Part shown: one piece after another, positions 12,201 through 25,000 of the stretch | How positions within the stretch are numbered: position 1 is the first letter of the stretch | Layout: each line of letters starts with the position of its first letter | Source: Zopfochytrium polystomum | Lineage: Eukaryota > Chytridiomycota > Chytridiomycetes > Chytridiales > Chytridiaceae | Reading direction: 5' to 3' | Assembly (NCBI GenBank): GCA_025765615.1 | Contig: JAIVFJ010000001.1 | Location: 248,001 to 312,000, forward strand | Length of the DNA: 64,000 nt | Made by a program: the position numbers and the translations under genes | Notes under the pieces: generated by a model | What the model was told of the DNA's origin: nothing | The model's database searches: none | Seen by the model: the letters and a program-made list of their open reading frames with translations, nothing else

Positions 12201-14010
12201 TTACCACCGCAAACTCACCCCCGTCGGAGGCAGGGTGTATCGAAGGAAGCGAATCCGCATCTTCAACAGTGAGGAATGCTGTCAGCCGCTGAATAGACAC
12301 TTTCGCTGACCAGTACATGGACACCACCTGAGGGGCGAGCGCAATTTGAAGACGGAGCTGACTCAAGATGCTGATGGTGGAAAAAACGATCGCCGAGTCC
12401 ATGCGGTTTCCGAGCGCGTAGTAGCAGCCGAAAATGATCACGTTTGTGAATACGGCAGTGAGCGTGATCGTGGTGGAGAAGGTTGCATTGATGAGACGGA
12501 GGGAAAGCTGCGGCAACAGTTCTTTTTCGCGCAAACTGTTGATTTGCTTTTGCAGAGCATCCTCCCAAGCGAAGCACTTGATTATTTTGATTCCAGAGAG
12601 AATGTCCGAGGTAAGCTTGACGCGATGGTCTGTTGCTGAAAGTGCTTTTTGCTCATACTTTAACGCAGTTCGTGTGAACACCGCATTCACTCCAATTACC
12701 AACAGCATAAAAGCAAGACCTATCGGGTTTAATCGTCAGAACATAAGGTGAAAGTATTCGAATGACATACCAATGGCGCCGGATGCTTTCATGTTGACAA
12801 TAAGGAGGATACTTTGCGCAGTCGCTTCAACGGGGATGATGAAAATATCGTTCATGTACGTGAAGAAATTCTGCAGTTGTTGGCCGAGTAAGTAGAAGCT
12901 TGGACAAGCAAAATGAAGTGATTCCGATTACCTCGAGGTTCGAGCAGTCAGACGCGACTAAATTCATAATCCTGCCGTTAGAGTACTCTTGTCGTGCCAT
13001 GGGCGACATTCGGATTGCCTTGTTATAGGTAAGGGAGATGAAGGCGGTCTTGATGCTCAAAGCGATGTTCCGCTGAATGTACTGGGACAGATTCCACCTA
13101 TAAAATGAATGCGAAACATTGAGCAAGAGGCAAAGTTTGTAGAGAAACAAATTGACTGACCCTAAAGCGGTTGAGAATTGGGCCACAAACAAGGCTAAGC
13201 AGTAGAGGTAACCGAGATACGCCGGGTTGGGATCCTTCAAGAAAGACAAGAACACGAGCAGGAGGATCTGGGAAGAAAGGTTCGCTGACGAAGATAATCC
13301 GTGAAGCACGAGCGAAAGGATTCTGGGAAAGAAGACGAGACAGACATCCGATGGATTCAGTTTGCGAGTTCACTGCAAAAATTTGTTACTCACGAAAGAC
13401 GCGGAAAGACATAAAAGGTTGACCGGAACAGACGCCGAGCAAACGCTTTCTGGCGCGACTCCTCGTCGCTGCCAAGAGAGGCATAATCCACCCTGTTCAA
13501 GTACTCTTCTACCCTTTTTCGGACGTTGGCGGCCTGGAAGTGTGCTCGGAGCTTGAAAAGGTCCTCGAACTGAACGGGCGAGCGCGACGCCTTTTTCATG
13601 AACGGGTTGAGCCACGTCAATGCGACAAACGACCACCACGGGGCAGTGTCCTCGGGGTTGGGAGCGGTGCCGCCGATGTGCGCGGCGGCGAGCGTTGCGG
13701 GAGCGCCAGCGGCCTTGTCAGCCGCCACGCGCGTGGCGACGGTTTCCGTGCTGACTCGCTTTGGCGGCGGCGGCGACGACGGCGGCGGGTGGAGGCCGGC
13801 GGCGCCCGCGCGGAGGTCGCTTCGCATCCTGAACGCATCGTCGAGCTCGCCCTCGGACAGACGCGGTGTGGGCGTGTCGCTGCGGTCGCCGGTGTGCAGC
13901 GTGTGCTCAGAGAGAGCAGTGGTGGGTCGGTGAGGCGGAAGCGAGGGGACGGAGAGCAACGTCGACGTCGACGGTCTTCCCGGGCCTGGGGTCGGCGGTC
14001 TCAAGGCCAT
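9128..14010 (-). CDS. ABCC-type (MRP/YCF1-like) full ABC transporter
   Basis: Eight phase-consistent exons: 14010-13394, 13322-13161, 13097-12932, 12870-12771, 12719-11827, 11748-11044, 10993-9727 and 9652-9273. They give about 1430 residues. Order: a Pro/Ser/Thr-rich cytosolic N terminus without TMD0, TMD1, NBD1, TMD2, NBD2. NBD1 has Walker A GSVGAGKSS, signature LSGGQ and LLDDP (Asp in place of the catalytic Glu, usual in ABCCs). NBD2 has GRTGAGKSS, LSVGQ and VIDEATASVD. The family exports glutathione or other conjugates at vacuole or plasma membrane. After KVLE at 9273 there is a GTTCGT donor and an intron made largely of 36 T (sense). The C-terminal tail is unclear: spliced, it ends near 9128; unspliced, near 9171. 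Neither tail resembles the usual family ending. Confidence 0.9.
9213..9248. repeat. Poly(A) tract, 36 nt, in last ABCC intron
   Basis: An uninterrupted A run on the plus strand is poly(T) in the transporter's sense strand. It forms the polypyrimidine part of a likely intron just before the C-terminal codons. Confidence 0.9.
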
Positions 14011-14294
14011 TCCGTGTTTTTTTTTTTTTTTGGGCAGGGAGCTGGAATCCTCTCTGTGCTCGGTCGTCCTCTATTTCTTTGTTTCCACAATCGCCTTCCC
14101 GTGTTAGAAGTCGAAAGGGGGAAAATGCGCAACGGTGCGCGTGTTTTCTGTGTGTCTCTCTCTCTCTCCCTCTCTCTCTGTCGTCTCTCTCTCTCTCTGT
14201 TTGTCAGTTTGCGGGAGCCGGCCACGTAACCCCACAAACCCCGAGATCCGGGTAGTGGATGATCAGCACAAATCTCCCGCACGGGGAAAGCCCT

Positions 14295-14337
14295 AAAAAT
14301 AAAAATAAAAATAAAAATAAAAATAAAAATAAAAATA
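14295..14337. repeat. (AAAAAT)n microsatellite
   Basis: Tandem six-base A5T units, about seven copies, are followed by degenerate copies to about 14368. Confidence 0.9.
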
Positions 14338-15024
14338 AACTAACAAAAATAAACTAACAAAAATAATAAGCGTTGTCTGTCATTCCGGCCGCATTACATT
14401 TGACCAAACGCGGAAGCAGACAACAGAACAGAAGCCATTCTTCGCGGATTGCACACAGAGCTGCCGCGCCTTGCTAAAAGGAGAAGAAACTGTCGTGGAG
14501 CCAGCCACACAGACACAAACCGCTCGCTGCTTGTTTGCTTGTTTGTTTGTGATTTTGAATGCTTGTTTTGTTTGGTGCATTGCGTGCGCGCGTCGTTGCA
14601 TTGTTGATTTTTATATTTAATGTTTGGAACAATTCCGCGTTGAAATAATCCCGTCAGAGCAATGAATAGAAGACGGACAGCCGTCCAACTCCGATTGTAT
14701 GCGTTCGGGCGCGCCGCCAGACAACGGATCCCCTTCCGTCGGTCGGATTCCGCTACCCCCGCGCTGTTTGTTTTGCTCATGCAAAAAAAAAAAAAGGGAA
14801 AAGAAAAAGCTTGGGCCCGCCCGATCTCGCCTTTGCGCGCCGGAGGCGACAGCCCGCGGAAACAAAAAGCACATCAATGGAAATATGAGGGATAAACTGG
14901 CTGTGGGGGGTAGGGGGTTTACGCCTTTACGGGGCGGTTTACGAGGTTTACGAGGCGTGCGGGGGGGCGCGCGATCGTTTTTCCGCGCTGTGCTCCGAGC
15001 GAAACGAGTGGTGTTCCTCCCAAT

Positions 15025-15026
<2 letters not shown>

Positions 15027-15070
<44 letters not shown>
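15027..15070. repeat. (CA)n microsatellite
   Basis: About 21 uninterrupted CA dinucleotides are followed by (CACT)n-like sequence. Confidence 0.9.
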
Positions 15071-15072
<2 letters not shown>

Positions 15073-15891
15073 TTCTTCTCTCGCACGCACTCACTCACTC
15101 ACTTGTTCACTCCCTCACTTCGCTCGCACGCGGACTCGCGCTCTCATTTGAGCGCCGCCGCTTGTTATTGCAACAATTTTCCAATGGAGCACGGACGGCT
15201 TGCGGACCCCTGACTGACTGACTGAATGACCCCGACTGCAACATTCGCTGGCTGACAGGGGGGTTGAATGTTCGAAAGGCGTCCAGGTTCGCAGCGAAAA
15301 CGCTGGCAATCTGGCCGTCAAAAGAGCCTAGCGTCGGGCAGCAGGCTGCAATGGCGGCGATGGCGCCTGCCCAACGAGGAGCGGCCTGTTCGTATCTGTG
15401 CGAATCCAATAGAGGTTAGAGACTGAAGAGGACTGGGCGGGCAGTGCTGTTGAAGTCTAGTGGTCGTATCCATGTCTTCACATGACAAGAGGCTTGAGAA
15501 TGCAGAGTGCCGAGGAGATCGGTGAGGGCCACGCCGTTGTCGTCGAGCAGTGGGCGCAAAGGTGTCATTTAGGATGCCATCTGGCCGCGTTGATTCTTCC
15601 GCGCCGGTGCGAGCGACCGCCATGCAACAGTATTCGGAGATGGTTGCGCCCGGTGATTGCGGCGGTCGGAGACGATTGCAGTGAGGGCGGATCAAAACCC
15701 CTTTCACTCAACTCCGACTTCAATGCACGTTCAGTTGGCTCTCCTGATGCACCTTTGAAAACAATCAGAGACCGTGATAGCGTCCTTGTCTGCAGAGGTG
15801 ACACCTTTCATGGCAACGACCGCACCCGTCGCTGCAGGCCGCCCCGATCCTCCATCTCGCCGCCCAAAGAAGTGATGCCCCATCGAAAGCC

Positions 15892-16872
15892 ATGGACTCT
15901 GCCTTTGCACGCATCCTTTCCTCGGGCCTCGCGACAGAGATCTGCCACCGCCTCCCCGACCCGCGCTCCCGCTTTCTCTGTGCAACGCTCTGCCGGCTGC
16001 ACACGCTCCAGGTCGACGCCCTCTGCGATCTGCGGCCGCCTGCCGCTTTGCTGGACAGAGTCAGCTTGCGCGGATTGGGAGTCGACGATAGGCTGAAAGC
16101 ACACTTTGAGATGCTGCAGGTGTTCCAGCAAAGTTTGCCGCCGGATCAACTGGACAGGTTGTACACGGCCGACACGATCGACTACAGTGCGTTCCTTTGC
16201 AACAGCGCGGTTGGGTACCTGGAAAAGTGGAGGGCCAGCGGTATTCCCATGAAGTACACGGCAAAGGCGGTGGACAAGGCGATGGAACGCGACGACACGT
16301 ACCTGCTCAATTGGTGGATTAACGAGAGCGGGCTAGAGTTGAAGTTTGAGAACGGCGTGGATTTGGCCACCGAGTTTGGAAGCACTTCGGCGCTAGAGTT
16401 TTGGAAAAACAGCGGGCTACCCATAGAGTACACCGAGGCTGGGATCGACAATGCGTGCAAAAGAGTGCCACGAGAATCCCTTCGCTGGTGGAAAGAGAGC
16501 AGTCTGGAGATGCGATACTCTGAAAAGGCGCTGGATTACGCGAGCTGCTCCGCCTGGGGACTAGAAACGCTGAATTGGTTTCGCGAAAGCGGGCTGCAGA
16601 TCAAGAACTCTGAAAACGCATTCCATTGGGCGACCTCGCATGGCTGCACTGAAACGTTGCAGTGGTGGAAGGACAGCGGTTTGGAGCTTCGGTGCGACGC
16701 GACAGTGCTCTTGAGCGCTCGAGACACGAAGGTGTTGGACTGGTGGAAGGATTCTTCGGGCACGGACTTTGTCCAGCAGGTTTTGAATGATGCAGGAGGG
16801 AAGCAGATTCTTGTGGATGACGCTCGGGAGAATGGGAGATTGGACGTCGTGGAGTGGTGGGAGACTCTTTGA
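15892..16872 (+). CDS. Divergent ankyrin-like repeat protein (WWK-x-SGL repeats)
   Basis: Single exon, 326 residues. The N-terminal 40 residues (LATEICHRLPDPRSRFL) resemble a short F-box-like helix pair. From about residue 100 to the end there are at least six units of about 33-37 residues with a W-W/F-K-x-SGL-x-L/M-x-Y-S-E-x-A-x-D-x-A pattern, for example LRWWKESSLEMRYSE, LNWFRESGLQIKNSE and LQWWKDSGLELRC. Ankyrin-like helical hairpins fit this spacing. I associate such repeats with large lineage-specific families in chytrids (established knowledge, recalled). A recognition or adaptor role is inference. The start is the ATG before MDSAFARIL; no better one lies upstream. Confidence 0.7.
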   Translation: MDSAFARILSSGLATEICHRLPDPRSRFLCATLCRLHTLQVDALCDLRPPAALLDRVSLRGLGVDDRLKAHFEMLQVFQQSLPPDQLDRLYTADTIDYSAFLCNSAVGYLEKWRASGIPMKYTAKAVDKAMERDDTYLLNWWINESGLELKFENGVDLATEFGSTSALEFWKNSGLPIEYTEAGIDNACKRVPRESLRWWKESSLEMRYSEKALDYASCSAWGLETLNWFRESGLQIKNSENAFHWATSHGCTETLQWWKDSGLELRCDATVLLSARDTKVLDWWKDSSGTDFVQQVLNDAGGKQILVDDARENGRLDVVEWWETL

Positions 16873-19062
16873 GATCGCACTGAGCTTGTGTGATGAACTG
16901 TAAGAAAGCGAAAGCTAAGTAGGTGGCATGAAGCGAATGAAGGAAGCTATAATGTGCACACATCGCAGAATGAATCATCAAAACAAAGGGAATGTCCGAC
17001 AAGGTTGATGAGAGATGTGTGGTGCGCACTTGCAGACGGGATCTTTGGATTCCGAGACTTTAAGGGTGAACCCCTGTGTGGAAGTAGTACTCAGGAACTA
17101 GTTTTTCGTCGTTGCTTGGAGCCTCCATCGAGATTGAATGGACGACATCGTGCACAAAGCGAGATTGGACGGCGGGTTTTGCTGCGATGCTTGTGAAGGG
17201 ATGGTGAACACGAGAGGGAAGGAATCTTCTTTGGGCGGCGGGACCGGAGCAGGCTTTCATGTGGACATCGTTTGCCCCTGAAAGACGGCTCTCGGATCTC
17301 TCGGATACACAGCCGCCGGCCTCGGCAACGGCTTGGGGGGGGAGAGACAATCGGTGGAGCTTTACTTATTTGGAAAGAATTAAAAAAGATGCTGTGGTTG
17401 GCTGACAAACCCCGAGATTCAAACACCGAATAAGAAACGAAGTCAACGCAGCCCAGCGCAAATACGAGTGCGCCGTCACCGAAGAAGGCGGACGGGCGGT
17501 TGAGTTTTCCTTCAATGTGAATCGGAGTCGCACTGGCATTGTCTCGCTGATCCGCGCCAAAACGGGAATGACGGGAACGAAGGTATTCCCACGGCGAAAT
17601 CGATAAGTCGTCGCGGCCGGATTTAAACCTGTAGCCTGGAGGCTTCCGTGCGTGCGCTTACATAGGAGCCTTACCAATCGACTACGTGGCCTTAAAAATG
17701 ATCAGGTAAGCAAGAAATAAGTACCACAGTGCCGATATAGAGGCAACCCAGTATATAACAAGATTCTCGCCACATTCACTCCGTCCCGATCGCCGTCTCA
17801 CATCTGAGAGTCGCAAGAGATCGACAAAGCAATAGTCTTTTTCTGCGATGGCCGACAGAGATCTGGTGCCTCGTGAGACTGAGAAACTCGAACAGCAACC
17901 CAACATCCTCTTCGCCCTCCCTCTCCCGACAATTCGCGACCTGCTTGTGTACCCTACAAGCCCCACTTTGGACGAACCTGGGTTCTGCCGGATATGGCCG
18001 AGCAAATTGCGAGAATCAGAAACGTGACTACTACAAGCAACGAGCTCGCGTCGTACAGCCCCCATCGGAACGGAGCTCACTGCAAGTTTGGCAAGAGACG
18101 CACATGTTACAGCACGTTTAAGCATGTTCAGCGACCGAGTTCTTGTGCATTATGCCTCCCACTTGTTTTGGTGCTGCCCACCACCCCTTTTTTTTTTCCA
18201 TCTTTTGTTTAAATATCAGCCTTTCATGTAAATAAAGAATTGACTCTGAGTGAGTGAAAGCAAGCATCTTTTTGAGTGTATTGCGTGTGTCCGATTGTGT
18301 CTGCCGTTGTGCGCGTAGTTGAACTGACCTAACTGTATTTCCAAATATGTGATCGATTGAGCCTTTGACACTCTTGGCGGGTTGCCCTCTGCCTGGAAGA
18401 AAAAAAGAAGAAAAAAAAAGAAAAATCTTGCATGCTTTTGCCGTCGAGGAACAAAATGCTTCTCCCCTGCTACTCCGCGTGTTGTGGAGTGAGGGCCGCG
18501 GGCCAAACTGTTGTTCCGGTCGTTCCGCGCTCCCTGTCTCTGTCTCTGTTTGATTGTTTCTTTCTTTCTTTGTTTGGCTTTATTTTCTACTGTATTTTGT
18601 TTATTTTCCTTCGCTCCGCCACCAAAACAGACAAACAACAAACAAACCCACAGACCGCGAACACCAATGGAAATGAAGGGAGAGAGAGCCACCCACCCGA
18701 CTAAAACAAAAAAAGGAAAGGAAAAAGAAAAAGGGAGAGAAGAAGGAAAGCTGAATGAAGCAAACGATTGAGGGTGTATTTCAGTCGAATCAAAAAAAAA
18801 TAAAAAAAAAGAAATCTCAGAGCCGCGCACCCGCCCGCCCGCCCGACCGCGCCAATTTGGATTGCCAATCCGGCCGGCCACTAGCTCCCGCCCACCTGGC
18901 ATCCACCGACGGTCCATCCGCCCCGTCGCATCGCATCGCATCGCATCGCAGTAACGCCGCTCCATCAGACACCACCTCACTCACTCATCATCCTTCCTGC
19001 CCTCCGTCCGCGGAGCATCCTGCGCACACCTCCAACCGGGACGACCGTTGCCCAAGGGACGA
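16873..19062. other. Intergenic region with tRNA-like element and weak ORFs
   Basis: It includes the tRNA-like element at 17606-17691. A short plus frame starts at ATG 17848 (58 codons) and a 147-codon minus frame lies at 17682-18125; neither has a recognisable motif. From 18.2 to 19.0 kb the DNA is A/T- and C-rich, with a CATCG repeat near 18928-18951, probably promoter and 5' UTR of the WSC gene. Confidence 0.45.
17606..17691 (-). other. tRNA-like element (degenerate; possible SINE head or tRNA pseudogene)
   Basis: The minus strand has an A-box-like TAGTCGATTGG with a pairable D arm, then TATGTAAGCGC, an AGCCT/AGGCT variable-arm-like hairpin and a B-box-like GGTTTAAATCC. Acceptor and T stems do not pair, so this is not a functional tRNA as it stands. 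It aligns with the element at 57408-57474, sharing ATGTAAGCGCxxGCACG at the same distance from the B box. Confidence 0.35.
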
Positions 19063-22000
19063 ATGGCGCCGCCGATGCAACCATCCCGAGGATCTCCGCG
19101 TCCACCCCATCATCATCCGTCTGATGGCCTCTTTGCGCTGCTCGTCGTCTTCGTCGCGGCCGCAGGCTACCTCTTTGCCCCTGCGCAGTCGGCGGCCGTT
19201 CCCTTCGACTACACCACGCAGAGGGGATCCAAAGACCGCGCAGGATACTTGTGAGTTGTTGTCTCATCATCATCATCAACACGATTCATCTCCACTCCGG
19301 TTTTTTGTCTCGGTTTTCATCTTGTTTTTGCCACTTTTTCCTCATTGGGCTGAAATGAAACTCCCCCTTCCGGCATAATTTAACCGATTGACCGTTTTTG
19401 TCTTTTCATTTCCGAATCCAAACAACACAAAAAATAAAAAACACCAAAAATTGAATCAACGACCTTTTGTTGTCAGCCCATCCGCCAACCTCGACCCCAG
19501 CGTCGTCGCATCCCAAGCGTTCGGCCTTCGCTCCGAAATCACTCTCCCCAACGTCGCAGGTCGCACTCCCGGTCCAGCCTTTGCGACGCCCCTTGTATAC
19601 TCGTACCCCTCCTACCCAAACCAGATCGTCCTTGTCGCGACGCAGTTCAACAACGTCTACGCGGTCGATGGGCTTAACGGAACCGTGCTCGCCTCTCGCA
19701 ACTTGGAAGTGCCTTTCAACGTCGCAGTCGACATCCCGGACTGCGGAGACGTCGAGGGCACGGTCGGTGTCACGAGCACTCCTGTCATCGATCCTTCCAC
19801 AGACACTGCATACCTAATGACAAAGGTGAGAAAAACCTTTCCACGAATGACTTGCTGCTCTCTAACCAGCGCCTTCTTTTTTCTTCCTTCGACAACAAGA
19901 CTTATGTAACACCGACTTCCTCGGGCTATCTTAACGGCCGCTACCGTATGCATGCGATCGACGTCAAAACCCTCGCGGAACGCCCAAACTTCCCCATCGA
20001 TCTTGAAGGAACTCAGTCTCAAAACGATCCGTACATCTTCTTCGAGGGCGGAAAGATCCTGCAACGCCCAGCGCTGCTCCTCCAAGATGGTATTGTGTTC
20101 GCCGCGTTTGGTGGCCACTGCGACAAGTACAACTACACCGGCTGGATTGTTGGCGTGAACGCCGCGACGGGTGCCGTTACAACTGCGTGGACGTCCACCG
20201 CTGGGCCCTTGAGGCGCGGTGCTGGAATATGGATGTCGGGATGCGGTATCGCGTCAAACTCTGCGGGTCGGCTTTTTGTCGCGACCGGGAACTCACAAGC
20301 GTCGCCGCTCACGTCGCCAACGCCCGGCTCCTCCCCACCGTCTGTCCTGGGCATGGCTATTGTTAGCCTCGCAGTCGATCCGACAAGCAAGACTCTCTCA
20401 GTGAAGGACTTTTTCACTCCGTACGACTACAGCAATCTCAATGGCGGCGACTCGGACTTTGGTGCTGGTTCAATGTCCATCTTGCCATCATATTTTTCGA
20501 CAGACTCGGTGCCCAGCGTTGGAGTTGCTGGTGGGAAGATCGGGGAATTGTACTTTTTGAATGCAGGAGACCTCGGCGGGTTTCAAATGGGCAATGCTCA
20601 ATCGGACAAAGTCCTGAGCAAGGTTGGAGGCTTTCTTTTCTGTTTTGCCTCAATTAATCTCCTAATGATTAGTTTCTCCTTTCTTTCAGGTCAACGCAAA
20701 AGCAGCAATCTACAGTCAGGCCGGTTCATACCCGAATGAAGGTGGCTATGTCTATGTGACTCCCGTTGGCCAGCCCATGCTCGTGTTCAAATTTGTCAAG
20801 GACTCTTTTGGCAACCCTCAATTCACCCAAGTTGCCCAAACTGCGGTGGTCAGCGGTGGTCTCGGCGTTGGTTCACCCCAAGTCACCTCTCTTAATGGGG
20901 TTGCTGGAAGTGGGATAGTGTGGCTACTCGACTTTTCGGGGACAGTGACCGCGTGGAGGGCAGTGCCAAACACATCGGGAAGCCTCGATGTTCTTTTTCA
21001 GTACACTATGACCGGAATCTACCCGACGCGCAAGTTCGCGAACCTCGCTATCGGTAACGCGACAGTCTACGCTGCTTCTTCAGACGGCCGCCTGTTCATC
21101 TTTGGGTCTCCGACCTTCTCGCCACTGACTGCGAGTAACATTGAGTTTGGGACGGTCTTCGTCGGGTCAAGCAAGACCATGGCCGTCACTTTCACGGCGC
21201 AAGTGCCTGTCCAAGTGACGGGCTTCTCTATTTCCAGCACAAACTTCTCCGTGCCAACACAACCAGGCCTTCCCGTCGTTGTTCCCGCCGGCAAAACGAT
21301 CACTTTCAATGTTGCGTACGCACCATTGTCCACGGCATCCTCCTCTGCAACCCTTTCGCTGAACACAAACTACACGACTGGCGCGAACGTCCAGGTCCTC
21401 GCCGTGGCGTCCCTTCATGCGAGCGGGCAAGTGAACGGCCCGCACTTGTCCTTCTCTCAGAGTTCATTCACGTTCTCTGGAGTTGTGCTGGGGACTGGAG
21501 CTTCAGCGACTACCCTCATTGTCTCTAGCGACGGAGCCGCAAATCTGACAGTGACCTCTGTCACTCTCCCCAAAGCGCCATTTTCAGTTTCCAACCAGCC
21601 GGTTGTGGGCCAACTTCTACCGACCGGGAGCAGCTGGGTGGTGTCGGTCGTCTTCAACGCGACGGCAAAAGGAACATTTCAGGACACATTTGCGATAAAT
21701 TCAACCGGAGGTTTCCAGGTCCGTGCGAGGAGTGCTTCGGCTGTCTCCAAATCGTTTTTCTTCTTGTTTGGCAATCTCACCGTAGATTCGCAGAAATACT
21801 CCATAACCGGCATTTCCAACGGACCTCCTGTGCTGAAAATCTACGTTCAGAATCCCGACGGGTCATATTCCGCCAATCCAAGCAGCCTCAGTAAGTTTCG
21901 TGTTAACCGGCCCGGACCTGCGGTTAAACATCCCTAACGCTATAAAAGACGTTACATTCAATAAGCAATCGTCTTGGGGTTCTCAAACTTTGAACGTCAT

Positions 22001-25000
22001 TCTTGGCAACGTCGGCGACTCACCGCTTCTCATTACCAAGAGCAAATTACCGCTATCTGGAAATATCACTGCTCCAGGAAGCGCAATTACTGAAGGTCAA
22101 CAGTTAGGCGCAGGCGTGAACGTCACGATTCCGGTAAGAAGCGTGGTCAAAACACCTCAACAATGTCTCATACTCATCGAATACAATAAGGTTACTTTCA
22201 CTACCCCGCTCATCCAAATGACGGTGCCCGATTTCACGAGCACCGCCGAGTATATTCTCAACACCGACGACCCTACGTCTGGCCTCCAAGTCTTCAACTT
22301 TTTCGGCACGTCGACCGCACCGCATTCGATCGACAGCAGCCTGTCCGCTTGGAGCTACCTCAACTGTTTCCAAGACCTCGGGAACCCGCATATTCTTTCC
22401 ACGGTGCTCACAGGCTCTTTGTTTAATTCGATGACAGTGGAAACTTGTCTGAAGCTGTGTCAGTCGGGGGGATACTCGTTTTGCGGACTTGAGTACTTTG
22501 GCGAATGTTACGGGGGGAAGACCGCACCGACGGCCCCTGTTATCGGCAATTGCGCGCTCAACTCGACAAGGACGGCGTGCAATGGAGACAAGACGGAGAA
22601 CTGTGGCGGGCCAAGCGCCCTGGACGTGTTCTGGAATCCTGCGACCGCAACCCCAACGACGTCGACCGCGACGTCGTCGCCCACCACTTCCGCCACCGCA
22701 ACTTCAACCTCGACTGCCACGTCTTCATCAACCTCGCCGACTTCGTCTCCGACACCGGGCCTCATGAACTGGACTTCTCTTGGCTGCCTCGCCGACAATG
22801 TCAACAACGCCAAAACGTTCGCCGGAGGTTTCCAAAACTCGTCGACGAGCGTCGTGATGACACTCGAGCTTTGCGCGACGATTTGCATCCAGCAAAACAA
22901 GGTCGACTCGCGGCTCTCGCCGGGCGGCTCCTTTTATGGCAATTACTTGTTCTTGGGGGTCGAGTACTCTCAGGAATGTTACTGTAGCGGGACAAAGTCG
23001 TTTACGCAAGTTTCAAGCTCGGCTTGTACGATGACATGCAAGGGCAACGCGAACGAGATCTGCGGTGGTTCAAACGCGTTGTCGGTTTACCAGTACAATT
23101 TACTGCCAGCTACAACGTCATCCTCCTCGTCGTCTTCGTCATCTTCGCCGTCGTCTTCGCCGTCTTCATCTTCTTCTTCGTCGGCGTCTTCATCGTCGTC
23201 TTCTTCAGCTTTGTCTTCCTCAGTGCCAACCTCCACGACAACTTTGTCCTCTCAAACGACGAGCACATCGCCGAGCTCGACGCCCTTGACGACGACAACG
23301 TCCACCTCCACGTCGACATCAACGTCACCGACTCCAACTCTTGCAAACTGGTCGTATTTAGGTTGCCTAGCCGACAACGTGAACAATGCAAAGACGTTGG
23401 CCGGCGGCTTCCAGAACTCAACTACATACCCAGTGATGACGCTCGAGCTCTGTGCAGCGATCTGCATCCAGCAAAACAAGGTTGATTCGCGTCTCTCCTC
23501 TGGTGGCGCGTTCAATGGGAACTACCTGTTTATGGGGGTTGAGTACGCGCAGGAATGCTACTGCAGTGGGACAAGTACCTTCACCCAAGTCGCGAGCTCC
23601 GCGTGCACGATGAACTGCAAAGGAAACACCGGTGAGATTTGCGGAGGCTCCAATGCGCTGTCAGTGTTCCAGTGCAAGCTGCTCCCGGCTGCCAGTGCGT
23701 CATCCACGCCCTACTCTTCCAGCGCAGCGAGTAGCACGACGTCGACAGCCAGCTCTTCTGCCTCAAGCCAAATATCAACATCGACATCAACGTCATCTTC
23801 CAACAGCGCCAGCCCCACCTCAACCGGTACAACCCTTTCCCTCACCACTACAAGCACTGCCAGCTCTTTATCGACCTCTTCAACCAGCACTTCGACCACT
23901 TCGACCGTTGCTTCAAACTCGTCTCCTTCCAGTTCATCTGCTTCCAGCTCCCCGACTCCGTCGATCGCGAACTGGTCCTACGTCGGCTGCCTTGCCGACA
24001 ATGTCAACAACGCAAAGACGTTCGCAGGTGGCTTCCAGAACTCGACGACGTACCCAGTCATGACAGTGGAGCTATGCGCGACCATTTGCATTCAGCAGAA
24101 CAAAGTGGACTCGCGGCTGTCTACTGGAGGCGCGTTCAACGGCAACTACCTTTTCTTGGGCGTCGAATACTCTCAAGAGTGCTACTGCAGTGGCATCAAT
24201 TCCTTTACGCAAGTGGCTAGCACGGGGTGCACCATGAAGTGCAAAGGAAACTCAAACGAAGTGTGCGGTGGATCAAATGCGCTGTCCGTGTACCAGTACA
24301 AATTGCTACCACCTGTTTCGTCGACAACATCGTCATCTTCGAGCTCAGCGTCGTCAGTGGCGTCATCACTCTCAACTTCGTCGTTGGCATCCACGTCCTC
24401 GACATCTCCAAAGGCTGCTGCAGCCAACTCCAGCTCCACTGCAACTTTGACAAGCTCCAGCCTAAGCTCTGCGTCCCCAGCGCCCTCCACCGCGTCCACG
24501 CAAAGTTCCAGCGCCTCACAACCCACGGCCACGGCGACCACTTCAGCAACCACGTCAACCACCCCTACATCCACCAGCCCATCAACCTCAACGTCCCCCC
24601 CCTCGTCGTCCTCCTCCTCCAGCAGCACAACCTCCTCCACCTCCTCCACTTCCTCCACGTCCTCCGCTACTGGCACCCCGACCCCTTCCGTCGGCAACTG
24701 GACGTACATCGGCTGCCTCGCCGACAACGTCAACAACGCGCGCACACTCGCCGGCGGCTTCCAGAACTCGACCACCTACCCAGTGATGACACTCGAACTC
24801 TGCGCGACGATCTGCATCCAGCAGAACAAGGTCGACTCGCGTCTCTCCACCGGCGGCGCGTTCAACGGAAACTACCTGTTCATGGGCCTCGAATACGCGC
24901 AGGAGTGCTACTGCAGCGGTACCAGCACGTTTACAAACGTGACGAGCGCCGGCTGCACCATGAAGTGCAAGGGGAACGCGACGGAAGTGTGCGGCGGATC

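Larger units (their letters stand above)
14011..15891. other. Repeat-rich intergenic region
   Basis: No supported gene. It holds poly(T) at about 14018-14032, CT-rich tracts at about 14155-14200, an (A5T)n array at about 14295-14337 and a (CA)n array at about 15027-15070 followed by CACT repeats. The open frames here lack family motifs. Confidence 0.6.

Noticed and set aside
15027..15110. CRISPR-like regular repeats
   Set aside because: This is a plain dinucleotide microsatellite with no spacers, in a eukaryotic genome.
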